From contig NZ_JBHMFD010000013.1 in the NCBI RefSeq assembly GCF_042427575.1, positions 62,001 through 126,000 on the forward strand: a stretch of DNA of 64,000 nucleotides, written 5' to 3'. The translations under genes and the position numbers were made by a program. Positions 35,341 to 44,535 of the stretch are shown here, piece by piece; positions within the stretch are counted from its first letter, which is position 1; the number at the start of each line of letters is the position of its first letter. The DNA comes from Bergeyella porcorum. GTDB taxonomy: Bacteria > Bacteroidota > Bacteroidia > Flavobacteriales > Weeksellaceae. The notes under the pieces are model-generated. The model ran no database searches, was not told the origin of the DNA, and saw only the letters and a program-made list of their open reading frames with translations.

Positions 35341-35822
35341 AAGTGGATTTAAGTTGATAATTGGGTTCAAATTTAATTAAATCTTTTGGTTTTTGATAGT
35401 TAATTCTTTGATGTTTTCGGTTGTTGTATCCTGCAATAAAATCTCTAATCCCTTCGTACAGTTCCAAGCCTGATTCCGCAGGATTGAGATAGATGTAATC
35501 GAGCTTTATCGTCCTGAAAAACCGTTCGATATAGATATTGTCCGTAGCCCTGCCTTTGCCATCCATACTGACTTTTATATTGTGATTTTCCATAAAATCT
35601 AACCAATGGCTAGAGGTATATTAGCTCCCCTTGATTAGATTGATTATTAATGCACAATAAGTTACACTGCCTACTAAGGCTCAAGCAATGCCCTTTGTCT
35701 ATCATTTTTTTTCCGTTCTTTTATTCCTCTAGCGTTCCTAATTTTTTTTAAGAAATCAATCTCTATCTGCAATTGACCGATTTTTTGATAGAGTTTTTCC
35801 TCTTTACCAGCTGATTCTTGAT
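35339..35822 (-). mobile_element. decayed IS3-family insertion sequence
   Basis: 35339-35593 encodes the end of an IS3 transposase (SMDGKGRATDNIYIERFFRTIK, then EGIRDFIAGYNNRKHQRINY). Just upstream the frame is broken: a degenerate QGSQYTSSHWLDF stretch carries a one-base insertion and a TAA. At about 35735-35820 a remnant of the small OrfA leucine zipper survives (KEEKLYQKIGQLQIEIDFLKK). Most of the orfB middle is gone. Confidence 0.75.
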
Positions 35823-36092
35823 GTTACCAATACCACGCTTTCTGTAGCAGATTATAGTACTAAAGATAACCTTACGCTTTATCCTAATCCTGCTTCTACA
35901 GAAATCAACCTAAGCAACACTAAAGATTTTATCTCTTATGAAATCTACGATGCCTCTGGGCGATTGATAAAAGAAGGCTTCTTCGATGGAAAACCTATCC
36001 AAATCAACCATCTTAGCAATGGGGTCTATACTCTAAGTGCTAAGAATAAACAAGGACAAACAACATCTGCTAGATTTATCAAAAAGAAATAA
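35800..36092 (+). pseudogene. orphan type IX secretion C-terminal sorting domain
   Basis: From about 35820 the plus strand encodes DVTNTTLSVADYSTKDNLTL, YPNPASTEINLS, SYEIYDASGRLIKEG, LSNGVYTLSAKNK and ARFIKKK. This is a type A sorting domain, which directs export through the type IX system. The body of the cargo protein is missing at the IS3 remnant. Confidence 0.8.
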
Positions 36093-36115
36093 TTTCACTT
36101 TGATAAGTACCATAA

Positions 36116-36147
36116 AAAATCCTCTCACAAGATTGCGAGAGGATTTT
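36116..36147. terminator. bidirectional terminator
   Basis: AAAATCCTCTC / GAGAGGATTTT with a 10-base loop, between the sorting-domain remnant and argS. Confidence 0.85.
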
Positions 36148-36172
36148 TATTTCTAAAATAAATGGTAAACCA

Positions 36173-37933
36173 TTACATTCTATTCACTACACCGATGCCT
36201 AAAAGATTAAGCCCCTTTTTAATGGTTTTTGCGGTAAGATGAGATAGTGTTAGTCGGAAGTTTTTCACCGCCTCATCATCTTGATTCAAAATAGGATTGT
36301 TTTGATAGAACGAATTATAAGCTTTCACCAAATCATAAATATAATTTGCTAATTGTGCTGGGCTTAATGTTTCTGCTGCCTTTACAATCACTTCTTTGAA
36401 CTCCGCCAAGCGAGTAATCAATTCTTTTTCAGACTCATTTACTTCTATTGCTGTAACCGCCGTAGGCTGATAATTTGCCTTATCTAATAACGACTGAATT
36501 CTGGCGTAAGTATATTGTATGAAAGGTCCAGTATTGCCGTTAAAATCAATACTTTCTGCTGGATTGAAAAGCATTTTTTTCTTAGGATCTACTTTCAGCA
36601 TAAAGTATTTCAAGGCACCCATTCCTACTATTTCGTAAGATTTTTCCTTTTCCTCATCATTCAGCCCTTCTAATTTTCCTAACTCTTGAGCCTTTTCCTT
36701 CGCTGTAAGATACATTTCCTGCATCAAGTCATCGGCATCTACCACTGTTCCTTCTCTGGATTTCATTTTTCCGTGAGGAAGTTCCACCATTCCATAAGAA
36801 AGGTGATACAACTGATCTGCCCATTCATAGCCCAATTTTTTCAAGATTTTAAACAAAACTTGGAAATGATAATCTTGCTCATTCCCTACCGTATAGATAA
36901 GCTTCTGAATATCATTTTGCTTAAAACGCTCTACAGCCGTTCCCAAATCCTGAGTCATATACACCGAAGTACCATCGCCACGGAGAAGGAGTTTTTCATC
37001 TAACCCTTCTGCTGTAAGGTCGCACCAAACGGAATTGTCTTCCTTCTTGTAAAGCACACCTTGGGCAAGTCCCTCCGAAATTAAATCTTTCCCCAGAATA
37101 TAGGTATTGCTTTCGTATTGAATTTGGTCAAAATCCACCCCAAGACGCTTATAAGTTTCGTTAAAACCAGCATACACCCACTCATTCATCATTTCCCAAA
37201 GCTCACGCACTTTTGGGTCTTCTTTTTCCCAATCTACGAGCATCTTCTGAGCTTCAAGGAAAATAGGAGCTTTCTTTTTGGCCTCCTCTTCGCTCATTCC
37301 TTCAGCGACCAATTCTTGGATTTGTTTTTTATACTCTTGGTCAAATTTCACATAATAGTTTCCTACCAATTTATCGCCTTTCAGTCCGTTGGTTTCAGGA
37401 GTTTCTCCGTTTCCAAACTGCTCCCACGCCAACATAGATTTGCAAATATGGATTCCTCTATCATTCACAATCTGGGTTTTAATCACCTCATATCCTGCTT
37501 CTTTCAAAATCTGTGATACAGAATAGCCCAAAAGAATATTTCTAATATGCCCCAGATGCAAAGGCTTATTGGTATTAGGGGAAGAGTATTCTACCATCAC
37601 GGATTGATTCTGTGGCGAAATAACATCAAACTGCTCTTGTGTCGCCTTCAAGGCTTCTATAAAAAACTGATTGTTCACCGACAAATTCAGAAAGCCTTTT
37701 ACCACATTGAAACCTTGCACAAAATCGACTTGCTGAGCTAAAGCTTCTCCTATTTCATTTCCCAAAACATCTGGGCTTTTTTTCAATTGTTTTACCAAAG
37801 GGAAAATCACCACGGTAAAATCTCCCTCAAAGTCGGTTTTATTTTCTTGCACTTCCAAGGTAATATTTTGCAACTGATAAAGATGCTCTACTACTTTAGA
37901 AATTTCGTTTTGTATATGTCCTTTGATATTCAT
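36173..37933 (-). CDS. argS: arginyl-tRNA synthetase
   Basis: A 586-residue class I tRNA synthetase that charges tRNA-Arg. The N-terminal Arg-specific domain is followed by SSPNTNKPLHLGHIRN (HIGH motif) near residue 120, LPHGKMKSREG (KMSKS equivalent) near 390 and a helical anticodon-binding end (FNGNTGPFIQYTYARIQSLL). Length is standard. A minus-strand TATATTTG box lies at 37954-37961. The gene faces left, toward the shared terminator at 36116. Confidence 0.97.
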   Translation of the reverse strand: MNIKGHIQNEISKVVEHLYQLQNITLEVQENKTDFEGDFTVVIFPLVKQLKKSPDVLGNEIGEALAQQVDFVQGFNVVKGFLNLSVNNQFFIEALKATQEQFDVISPQNQSVMVEYSSPNTNKPLHLGHIRNILLGYSVSQILKEAGYEVIKTQIVNDRGIHICKSMLAWEQFGNGETPETNGLKGDKLVGNYYVKFDQEYKKQIQELVAEGMSEEEAKKKAPIFLEAQKMLVDWEKEDPKVRELWEMMNEWVYAGFNETYKRLGVDFDQIQYESNTYILGKDLISEGLAQGVLYKKEDNSVWCDLTAEGLDEKLLLRGDGTSVYMTQDLGTAVERFKQNDIQKLIYTVGNEQDYHFQVLFKILKKLGYEWADQLYHLSYGMVELPHGKMKSREGTVVDADDLMQEMYLTAKEKAQELGKLEGLNDEEKEKSYEIVGMGALKYFMLKVDPKKKMLFNPAESIDFNGNTGPFIQYTYARIQSLLDKANYQPTAVTAIEVNESEKELITRLAEFKEVIVKAAETLSPAQLANYIYDLVKAYNSFYQNNPILNQDDEAVKNFRLTLSHLTAKTIKKGLNLLGIGVVNRM

Positions 37934-37970
37934 TTCTTAGAAATTTGAGACTGCAAATATACGGAAATAA

Positions 37971-37994
37971 AAAAACCGCCCGAAAGCGGTTTTT
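37971..37994. terminator. bidirectional terminator after susD
   Basis: AAAAACCGC / GCGGTTTTT with a 6-base loop. It ends the SusC/SusD transcript and overlaps the argS upstream region. Confidence 0.85.
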
Positions 37995-38008
37995 TATGGT
38001 AAGAAGAA

Positions 38009-39457
38009 TTAATTAACATCCCACCACATTCTTGTGGCCATTCCTGTAAATACGACTGGAATACCTGGACCTTCTGCCAAATTAACGCCATTTACATTAA
38101 TCTCTACTTGAGGATATGGCAATCTTCTTGGTGTAAAATTACTTGTTCTTACCACGGCTGGTAGTTGCAATTCTGGATATCCTGTTCTTCTCCAATCTAC
38201 CCAAGCTTCATAAGGAGCCTGATACATTGTAATCCACTTTTGTTCTATTATTCTCTTAAGTGTACCATCATATGCAACATCAGTCTGAGCAAGATAAGTA
38301 GCTGCTGAGCTTGACAATCCTAAAGCTGTGAAATCCTGAGTAATTGCTGTTTCGTAAGCCGTTTGTGAATCAGATGTATTGCCCGCTCTAAAGTAAACTT
38401 CTGATTTGATAAAATTAACCTCTGCAGCAGACATCAATACCACTGGAGAATTGATAGACGCATAAGCAGATCCTACTCTTGAGTACTTTGATTCACCTGA
38501 GTCATCTTCACTTCCTCCTGGAGTATTTCCTACAATTTGCCCTGCCAATGTACCATTTGCAATAGGCTTAAAGTACAGATCTACTCTTGGATCATTTAAG
38601 GATTTCATTTTATCAACAATGGTACTCGCAACCGCTTGATCTTTTCTACCCGATAATTCATCAAATTGATAGATAGGATTCGCATTGGCATTAGTGGTAC
38701 CAAACGTCACTTTAGCATCGTTTCCAGAAACTTCTATCAAGCTAGGATTGGTAGCCAAAAAATCTGCTGCTTTTCCGCTGTTTCTTTTACTTAAGTGATT
38801 GTATATTCTTAGCTTTAAAGAATTGGCAAAACGCTCCCATTTCGCAACATCACCGCTATAGATAACATCATCTGTAGATGGTGCCAAAGTCCCTTGCCCT
38901 GATTTCACATTGGCAATCCCTTTATCTATCTGTACAATTAAATCTGCATAGATTGTTTCTTGCGTATCATATTTAGGTGTGATATTATTCCTACCTTGTA
39001 GAGCTTCAGAATATGGAACATCTCCAAATAAATCTGTAAGTACGCTGAATGTATATGCTTTTAAAATTTGAGCAACACCTACATAAACCAAATCACCTGA
39101 AGCAGTTCCTTTTTTCTCGATTTCATTGAAATCCATTGCTACGTTATACAAATAAGTCCAAGTACCATCAGTAGATGCGGGAGTAATATTATACGTAGCA
39201 TAATCCAATGGCTGACCTCTGTGCCCTGCATAATACTGTACAATACTAGCAGGCATCCTTGTCCCTTCTCCTCCTATAGCATATCCTAAGCCTACCTGTG
39301 AAGCTGTAAGTAAAGTTCTCAACGGTACCTCCGCAGGATTGTTAGGATCTACATTAATGTCCAATTCGCTGGTACACGACTGCATTGTAAACCCAGTAGT
39401 GGTTACTACCCCTAATAACAATGCATATTTTAAAATATTTAATTTAATAACTTTCAT
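38009..39457 (-). CDS. SusD/RagB-like nutrient-binding lipoprotein
   Basis: A 482-residue outer-membrane lipoprotein with a signal peptide and lipobox (GFTMQSC). It belongs to the SusD-like group with DINVDPNNPAEVPLRTLLTASQ near the start, then ILKAYTFSVLTDLFGDVPYSEAL and a C-terminal PRRLPYPQVEIN. SusD proteins cap the partner SusC channel and bind its nutrient. The SusC gene is 13 bases upstream on the same strand. No glycosidase or regulator adjoins it, so the substrate is unknown. Confidence 0.93.
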   Translation of the reverse strand: MKVIKLNILKYALLLGVVTTTGFTMQSCTSELDINVDPNNPAEVPLRTLLTASQVGLGYAIGGEGTRMPASIVQYYAGHRGQPLDYATYNITPASTDGTWTYLYNVAMDFNEIEKKGTASGDLVYVGVAQILKAYTFSVLTDLFGDVPYSEALQGRNNITPKYDTQETIYADLIVQIDKGIANVKSGQGTLAPSTDDVIYSGDVAKWERFANSLKLRIYNHLSKRNSGKAADFLATNPSLIEVSGNDAKVTFGTTNANANPIYQFDELSGRKDQAVASTIVDKMKSLNDPRVDLYFKPIANGTLAGQIVGNTPGGSEDDSGESKYSRVGSAYASINSPVVLMSAAEVNFIKSEVYFRAGNTSDSQTAYETAITQDFTALGLSSSAATYLAQTDVAYDGTLKRIIEQKWITMYQAPYEAWVDWRRTGYPELQLPAVVRTSNFTPRRLPYPQVEINVNGVNLAEGPGIPVVFTGMATRMWWDVN

Positions 39458-39470
39458 TTTTTCTTAAGAT

Positions 39471-42359
39471 TTAAAATTGAATTTTGAAATTAACTCCAAA
39501 ACTTCTTGTTGTTGGGAAGGCAAATCTAGAAACACCTTGTGCATTACCTGTACCAAATGAACTTGACTCTGGATCGATGTGAGGTATTTTAGTCCATAAG
39601 AATAAATTTCTACCATACAATCCTAGCTCCATTTGTCTTATTGCAGGGAATCCTGATGGCTTAAATCTATATCCTAATGCCAATTCTCTTAGCTTAACCC
39701 AATTATTTTTATACACATACATTTCGTTATTTTGAGAGAAATAATACCAAGCGAAATCTTGTGAATTTGCTACGGTATTAGCTTGCCCTGTTGTTTCATT
39801 AATACCATTGAAAACAGCGGAAGTCCCTCTATTGGCGGTCTTTGCAGAAACACCGTAATAGTCTAACAGCTCTTCTGTTCCATTATACAGATATCCTCCC
39901 ATTCTCATATCCAATGCTGCATTCAGGTAAATTCCTTTGTAAGAGAATGAAGTAGAAACTCCACCAGTCCAATCTGGTTCTACGTGTCCTAGATTAACAC
40001 CATCTTGATACAATGGAATCCCATTATCATCTACCAAGATTTGCCCTTGATCATTTCTTACATATCCACTACCAATGATGGAGCCAAAACGCTCTCCTTT
40101 CACTGCATAGATAGCAGGATTTCCCGAAAATCCTCCCAGATAGATTTTATCTACACCTTCATAAGTTTCTAATACTTTAGATCTTATTCTACTGAAATTA
40201 AAATTCAAATCCCATCTGAAATCAGAAGTTCTTATTGGAGTAAGTCTAAGAGCAGCTTCAATACCTCTAGACTCTGTAACTCCACTATTAATAACAGAAG
40301 ATACAGCCCCTGATGCTGGTGAAATATCCAAAGGAATAATACCGTCTGTATTCTTGTTGTAGAAATAAGATACATCTAAACCAATTCTATCATTTAAGAA
40401 TCTAAGGTCTGCACCTACTTCATATTCTGTAGTAAACTCTGGCTTTAGATTAGCGTTATTGATTGTATTAGCAACCGTGTATCCTGGTAAAGCACCGAAT
40501 GGGAAAGTAATACCATCTGTAAATCCATCGGCATACTCAGCTTTTCTATAAGTGTCAATCGTGAGATAAGGGTTTGCATCTCTTGCAGTTCTAGAAGCTC
40601 CCAATCTTATCTTACCATAGTTCATCACATTTTTACTGATTCCAAAAGCATCTGTAAAGACAAATGACAAGTTAGCCCCTGGATAGAAATAACTTCTATT
40701 GTTAGCTGGCAAAGTAGAAGACCATTCATTTCTTCCCACCAAGTTCAAGAACAAGTAGTTGTTATAGCTTAATGAAACATCTGCAAATACACCAAACAAT
40801 GTTCTTCTTGATTCATAATTGTATCCTGGATTAAAGGCTGCTATGTTATTAGTATTTGCAATCCCTGGTAATACTAATGCACTACCTGAAATTTCACTTT
40901 GTCTAAATCTTCTTTCGTTGTAATCTTGCCCCAAGTTAGCTGTTAAATTGAATCGATCCCCAAGGCTTGTATTGATATTAGCCATAAATGTTGATGTAAT
41001 CTCATTTCTTGAGATATCACTATACAAAAGACTACCATTAGGAGAACCTCCAGAGTACATATCTCTAAAGAGTGTTCTATTATCTATCAATTTATCATTA
41101 CCTACTCTATATGACAAATTCAACCAATTGGTCATCTTATAATTAAGATTTAACCCTAAAATAAATCTGTCACTGTTTGTATTAGCAAAGTTTTTGTACA
41201 CAGACCAATATGGGTTATCAAAAGAACCTCCACGGAAGTTAATCTGTCTTCCATTAGGTCTTTCATAGCCATATCCTGCTAAATCCCAGCTCACTGGCAC
41301 GTGAAATAATGCAAAAATTGGGTTGTTGCCATCCTGCCCTGTAAAAGGAACATCTCCCCAAGACTTGTTGTAAGAAGCATTTACCCCTGCACTAAATTTA
41401 TCCGTAAACTGCGTGTTTCCGTTAAATCTAAAATTGAATTTTTTATACCCTTGATTTGGAATAATAGAAGACTGATTAGAGTATCCTGCAGAAACAAAAT
41501 AGTTAGATTTCCCTATACTTTGCTGAGCCGAGATGTTATTAGTCGTTGTAAACCCTGTTCTTAGATATTGTTTTCTTGGGTCATAAGCTCTCAAAGTAAT
41601 ACTCTGAGCCCCTAGGCCGTATCTTGCTCCTGCTCCTGCACTCATTACTGTTTGCCCTGTAATTTCAGGACCCCAAGATAATGAAGTTCCTTCCACATAG
41701 TTTCCATTACTACCTTGTGCATATTTTGTTTGATAATCTGGTAATACCAATGCATTATCAAATGAAGTTTGAGAAGAATACTCAAACACGGCTTTTCCTC
41801 CAGAGCTTCTTCCAGATTTCGTTGTAATCAAAACCACCCCATTAGACCCTCTATTACCATAGAGAACAGCTCCTGCTGCACCTTTTAGCACGGTTACACT
41901 TTCTATATCATCTGGGTTGATATCCGCCACCCTATTAGGAGAAGCCATCCCCGCTACGGTATCAGCATTACCATCATTAGCGTTACTCACAGGAATTCCA
42001 TCGATAACATATAAAGGTTCATTACTGTTAGTAAGAGATTTAGCACCACCACGAATTACCATTCTGGAAGCCTGTCCTGGTGCACCGCCCGAAGCCACTA
42101 CTTGCACCCCAGCAACTTTTCCACTCAATGAATTTACCAAGTTCTGAGAAGGAGTAGTTTTTAACGCGTCACCTCCAACATTTGTAGCTGAATATCCAAG
42201 CGCTTTTTCGCTTTTCTTTATCCCTAATGCAGTTACCACTACACCTTCGATGTCCTTAGTCTTAGTAGTGGTATCTTTTTTTACCTGAGCATCCATCATT
42301 GCAAATGAGGAAGTCAGCACCACGGCTAAAACACTCGTCGTTAGTTTTTTCATATTCAA
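39471..42359 (-). CDS. SusC/RagA-family TonB-linked outer-membrane protein
   Basis: A 962-residue outer-membrane importer with a signal peptide. The short N-terminal segment has IEGVVVTALGIKKSEKALGY, then the plug (PSQNLVNSLSGKVAGVQVVASGG, SRMVIRGG, PLYVIDGIPV, SVTVLKGAAGAVLYGNRG), and a 22-strand-type barrel. It lacks the usual carboxypeptidase-like N-terminal domain of many SusC proteins. A minus-strand TATATTTG box (42377-42384) has a TTG only 15 bases further upstream. It works with the SusD protein as a two-part importer. Confidence 0.95.
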   Translation of the reverse strand: MNMKKLTTSVLAVVLTSSFAMMDAQVKKDTTTKTKDIEGVVVTALGIKKSEKALGYSATNVGGDALKTTPSQNLVNSLSGKVAGVQVVASGGAPGQASRMVIRGGAKSLTNSNEPLYVIDGIPVSNANDGNADTVAGMASPNRVADINPDDIESVTVLKGAAGAVLYGNRGSNGVVLITTKSGRSSGGKAVFEYSSQTSFDNALVLPDYQTKYAQGSNGNYVEGTSLSWGPEITGQTVMSAGAGARYGLGAQSITLRAYDPRKQYLRTGFTTTNNISAQQSIGKSNYFVSAGYSNQSSIIPNQGYKKFNFRFNGNTQFTDKFSAGVNASYNKSWGDVPFTGQDGNNPIFALFHVPVSWDLAGYGYERPNGRQINFRGGSFDNPYWSVYKNFANTNSDRFILGLNLNYKMTNWLNLSYRVGNDKLIDNRTLFRDMYSGGSPNGSLLYSDISRNEITSTFMANINTSLGDRFNLTANLGQDYNERRFRQSEISGSALVLPGIANTNNIAAFNPGYNYESRRTLFGVFADVSLSYNNYLFLNLVGRNEWSSTLPANNRSYFYPGANLSFVFTDAFGISKNVMNYGKIRLGASRTARDANPYLTIDTYRKAEYADGFTDGITFPFGALPGYTVANTINNANLKPEFTTEYEVGADLRFLNDRIGLDVSYFYNKNTDGIIPLDISPASGAVSSVINSGVTESRGIEAALRLTPIRTSDFRWDLNFNFSRIRSKVLETYEGVDKIYLGGFSGNPAIYAVKGERFGSIIGSGYVRNDQGQILVDDNGIPLYQDGVNLGHVEPDWTGGVSTSFSYKGIYLNAALDMRMGGYLYNGTEELLDYYGVSAKTANRGTSAVFNGINETTGQANTVANSQDFAWYYFSQNNEMYVYKNNWVKLRELALGYRFKPSGFPAIRQMELGLYGRNLFLWTKIPHIDPESSSFGTGNAQGVSRFAFPTTRSFGVNFKIQF

Positions 42360-42677
42360 TTAATTTTTCAATAATTCAAATATATGAAATTTATCATATC
42401 AACATCATTTTATATTAAAAAAAACTTAATACTATGTTAATACCAAAGATAATCAACTGATTTTCAATGATATTAATTCAATCAAAATATGACCAAAATC
42501 ATATCGAAAACTCAAATTTTAACATTTAATCACCCTATTAATCTTCCCAAAACACCTCTCGTCCTCTCAACCTCTTCAGTATTTTCATTTTCAATACCTT
42601 AAAATCCTATCTGTCTTATACCACATTTTTTCGTAAATTGCCCCGATTAATTTCATTCTATATTCAACATCTAAACA

Positions 42678-43457
42678 ATGCAAATACTACATTCAAAAAT
42701 ATATGGTGAGGAGCAGCTAGGTACACCACTTTTGGTGTTCCACGGCTTATTTGGTATGCTCGATAATTGGGGCAGCTTCGGAAGAGAGTTTGGAGCATTA
42801 TTCCCCGTACACCTTTTAGACCTCAGAAACCACGGCAAAAGTTTTCACTCTGAGAATATGTCGCACGATGATTTAGCTCAAGATATACTTAATTATATGG
42901 AAGCCCATCGGCTGGAAAAAGTCAATCTCTTAGGGCATTCTTTAGGAGGAAAGGCGGTAATGCAATTCGCCATCAAATTTCCTGAGCGAGTGGAAAAACT
43001 CATCGTTGCTGACATCTCCCCCAAAGCCTATCCTCCACATCATCAAGGTATTATCAAAGCTTTACAATCTGTAGATTTCAACGCCATCCAATCTAGGAAT
43101 GAAGTGGAGGCTATTCTTTCTCAATACATTCCAGAGGCTTCGGTTATTCAATTTCTGACCAAAAACTTGTATTGGACAGAAGATAAAAAACTCAACTGGC
43201 GTTTTAACCTCAACACTTTAGCCGAGAAGTATAATGAGTTTGTAAGCAACGCCATTAGATTCGGAGTGTTTTCTGGGAATACGCTATTCATCGCTGGGGA
43301 AAAATCCAACTATATCTTGCCTCAAGATGGCTTTCTCATCAAGCAACAGTTTCCTAATGCTAAAATCATTCAAATCCCTAATGCTGGACATTGGGTTCAG
43401 GCTGAAAATCCCAAGGATTTTAACAATGCCGTGAAAGCGTTTCTGCTGGAAGATTAA
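42678..43457 (+). CDS. alpha/beta hydrolase, YbfF-like esterase
   Basis: A 259-residue alpha/beta hydrolase. LVFHGLFGMLDNWGSFGRE opens the fold, GHSLGGKAVMQFA carries the nucleophile serine near residue 93, and GHWVQAENPKDFNN carries the catalytic histidine. It resembles the YbfF acyl-CoA/ester hydrolases. The upstream 318 bases (42360-42677) contain the SusC promoter region and nothing else recognisable. Confidence 0.85.
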   Translation: MQILHSKIYGEEQLGTPLLVFHGLFGMLDNWGSFGREFGALFPVHLLDLRNHGKSFHSENMSHDDLAQDILNYMEAHRLEKVNLLGHSLGGKAVMQFAIKFPERVEKLIVADISPKAYPPHHQGIIKALQSVDFNAIQSRNEVEAILSQYIPEASVIQFLTKNLYWTEDKKLNWRFNLNTLAEKYNEFVSNAIRFGVFSGNTLFIAGEKSNYILPQDGFLIKQQFPNAKIIQIPNAGHWVQAENPKDFNNAVKAFLLED

Positions 43458-43474
43458 GAATCTTCACGGAATAA

Positions 43475-43505
43475 TTGGTGATTGCTGGTATTATAACTAT
43501 TTTTG
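43475..43505 (+). promoter_or_regulatory. promoter before the epimerase-like gene
   Basis: TTG (43475-43477), 20 bases, then TATTTTTG (43498-43505), 8 bases before the start codon. Confidence 0.55.
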
Positions 43506-43513
43506 CGACATCT

Positions 43514-44524
43514 ATGATTTTAGTAACAGGTGCTACAGGTATTCTTGGAAGGGTCATTGTTTTAGAACTGCTAAAGCAAGGAAAACGCGTGCGTGCCACC
43601 AAGAGACCCAACAGCAATCTCCAAGAAGTAAAGCATTCTTTAGCGTTCTACACCGAAAATCACAATGCGTATTTTGAGCAAATCCAATGGGTGGATGTAG
43701 ATTTTGAAGATATTCATTCTCTACAAAATGCTTTAACTGATGTAAAGGAAGTTTACCACTGTGCGGCTAAGGTTAGCTTTCATCCCAAGGATAGAAAGAC
43801 ACTCTTCCGTACCAACATCCGAGGAACCAAAAACCTACTCTACGCCTGCGAAAATTCTACGGTGGAAAAATTCTGCTACATCAGCTCCATTGCCGTCCTC
43901 GATGGCTATAATGAGCAAGGCGAGATGGATGAAAATTCTGATTTCAATACCAAACTCAACCACTCCGATTATGCCATCTCCAAGCACCTTGCCGAGATGG
44001 AAGTATGGCGTGCCAATGCCGAGGGACTTCGCACGGTAATCCTAAATCCTGGGGTGATTATTGGTTCCGGAAACTGGTCGCAAAGCAGTGGCGAGCTATT
44101 TTCTACTTCAGAGAAAAGCCCCTACACCTTTGCAGGAGGCACCTCTTATGTAGATGTAAGGGATGTGGCAAAAATTGCCCTTGCCCTAATGGAACGCAAC
44201 CACTTTTCAGAACGCTTCATTGTGGTTTCAGAAAACTATCGCTATACCGATTTTATGTCTGCCGTGAGAAAAAAGTTGGGACTTTCCAAACCTAAAATCA
44301 TTTCGAAATCGGTTTTAAATCTGGGTAGAGTTCTCAATTTTCTACTCGGCTGGCTATTCCCCATCCTGAGAATGGCAACCAAAACCAATATAGAAGCGGT
44401 AACATCATTCAACACCATTTCCAATAAAAAAATCAAAGAAACGCTCCACTATGAGTTTATCCCCATATCAGAGAGCATTGCGTTTCACCTCAATCATTAT
44501 ATCAACGATAAAAGAGCTAAATAA
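43514..44524 (+). CDS. NAD-dependent epimerase/dehydratase-like reductase
   Basis: A 336-residue extended short-chain dehydrogenase. The Rossmann motif GATGILG lies at residues 7-13, and the catalytic YAISK (YxxxK) comes near 155. CAAKVSFHPKDRKTLFRTNI and the LNPGVIIGSGNW region are typical of the dihydroflavonol reductase-like branch. ATG 43514 is preferred over the longer frame at 43475, which would start within the promoter. The acyl-CoA synthetase follows after 11 bases, so the two may act in lipid metabolism together. Confidence 0.85.
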   Translation: MILVTGATGILGRVIVLELLKQGKRVRATKRPNSNLQEVKHSLAFYTENHNAYFEQIQWVDVDFEDIHSLQNALTDVKEVYHCAAKVSFHPKDRKTLFRTNIRGTKNLLYACENSTVEKFCYISSIAVLDGYNEQGEMDENSDFNTKLNHSDYAISKHLAEMEVWRANAEGLRTVILNPGVIIGSGNWSQSSGELFSTSEKSPYTFAGGTSYVDVRDVAKIALALMERNHFSERFIVVSENYRYTDFMSAVRKKLGLSKPKIISKSVLNLGRVLNFLLGWLFPILRMATKTNIEAVTSFNTISNKKIKETLHYEFIPISESIAFHLNHYINDKRAK

Positions 44525-44535
44525 ACATTCTGAGA

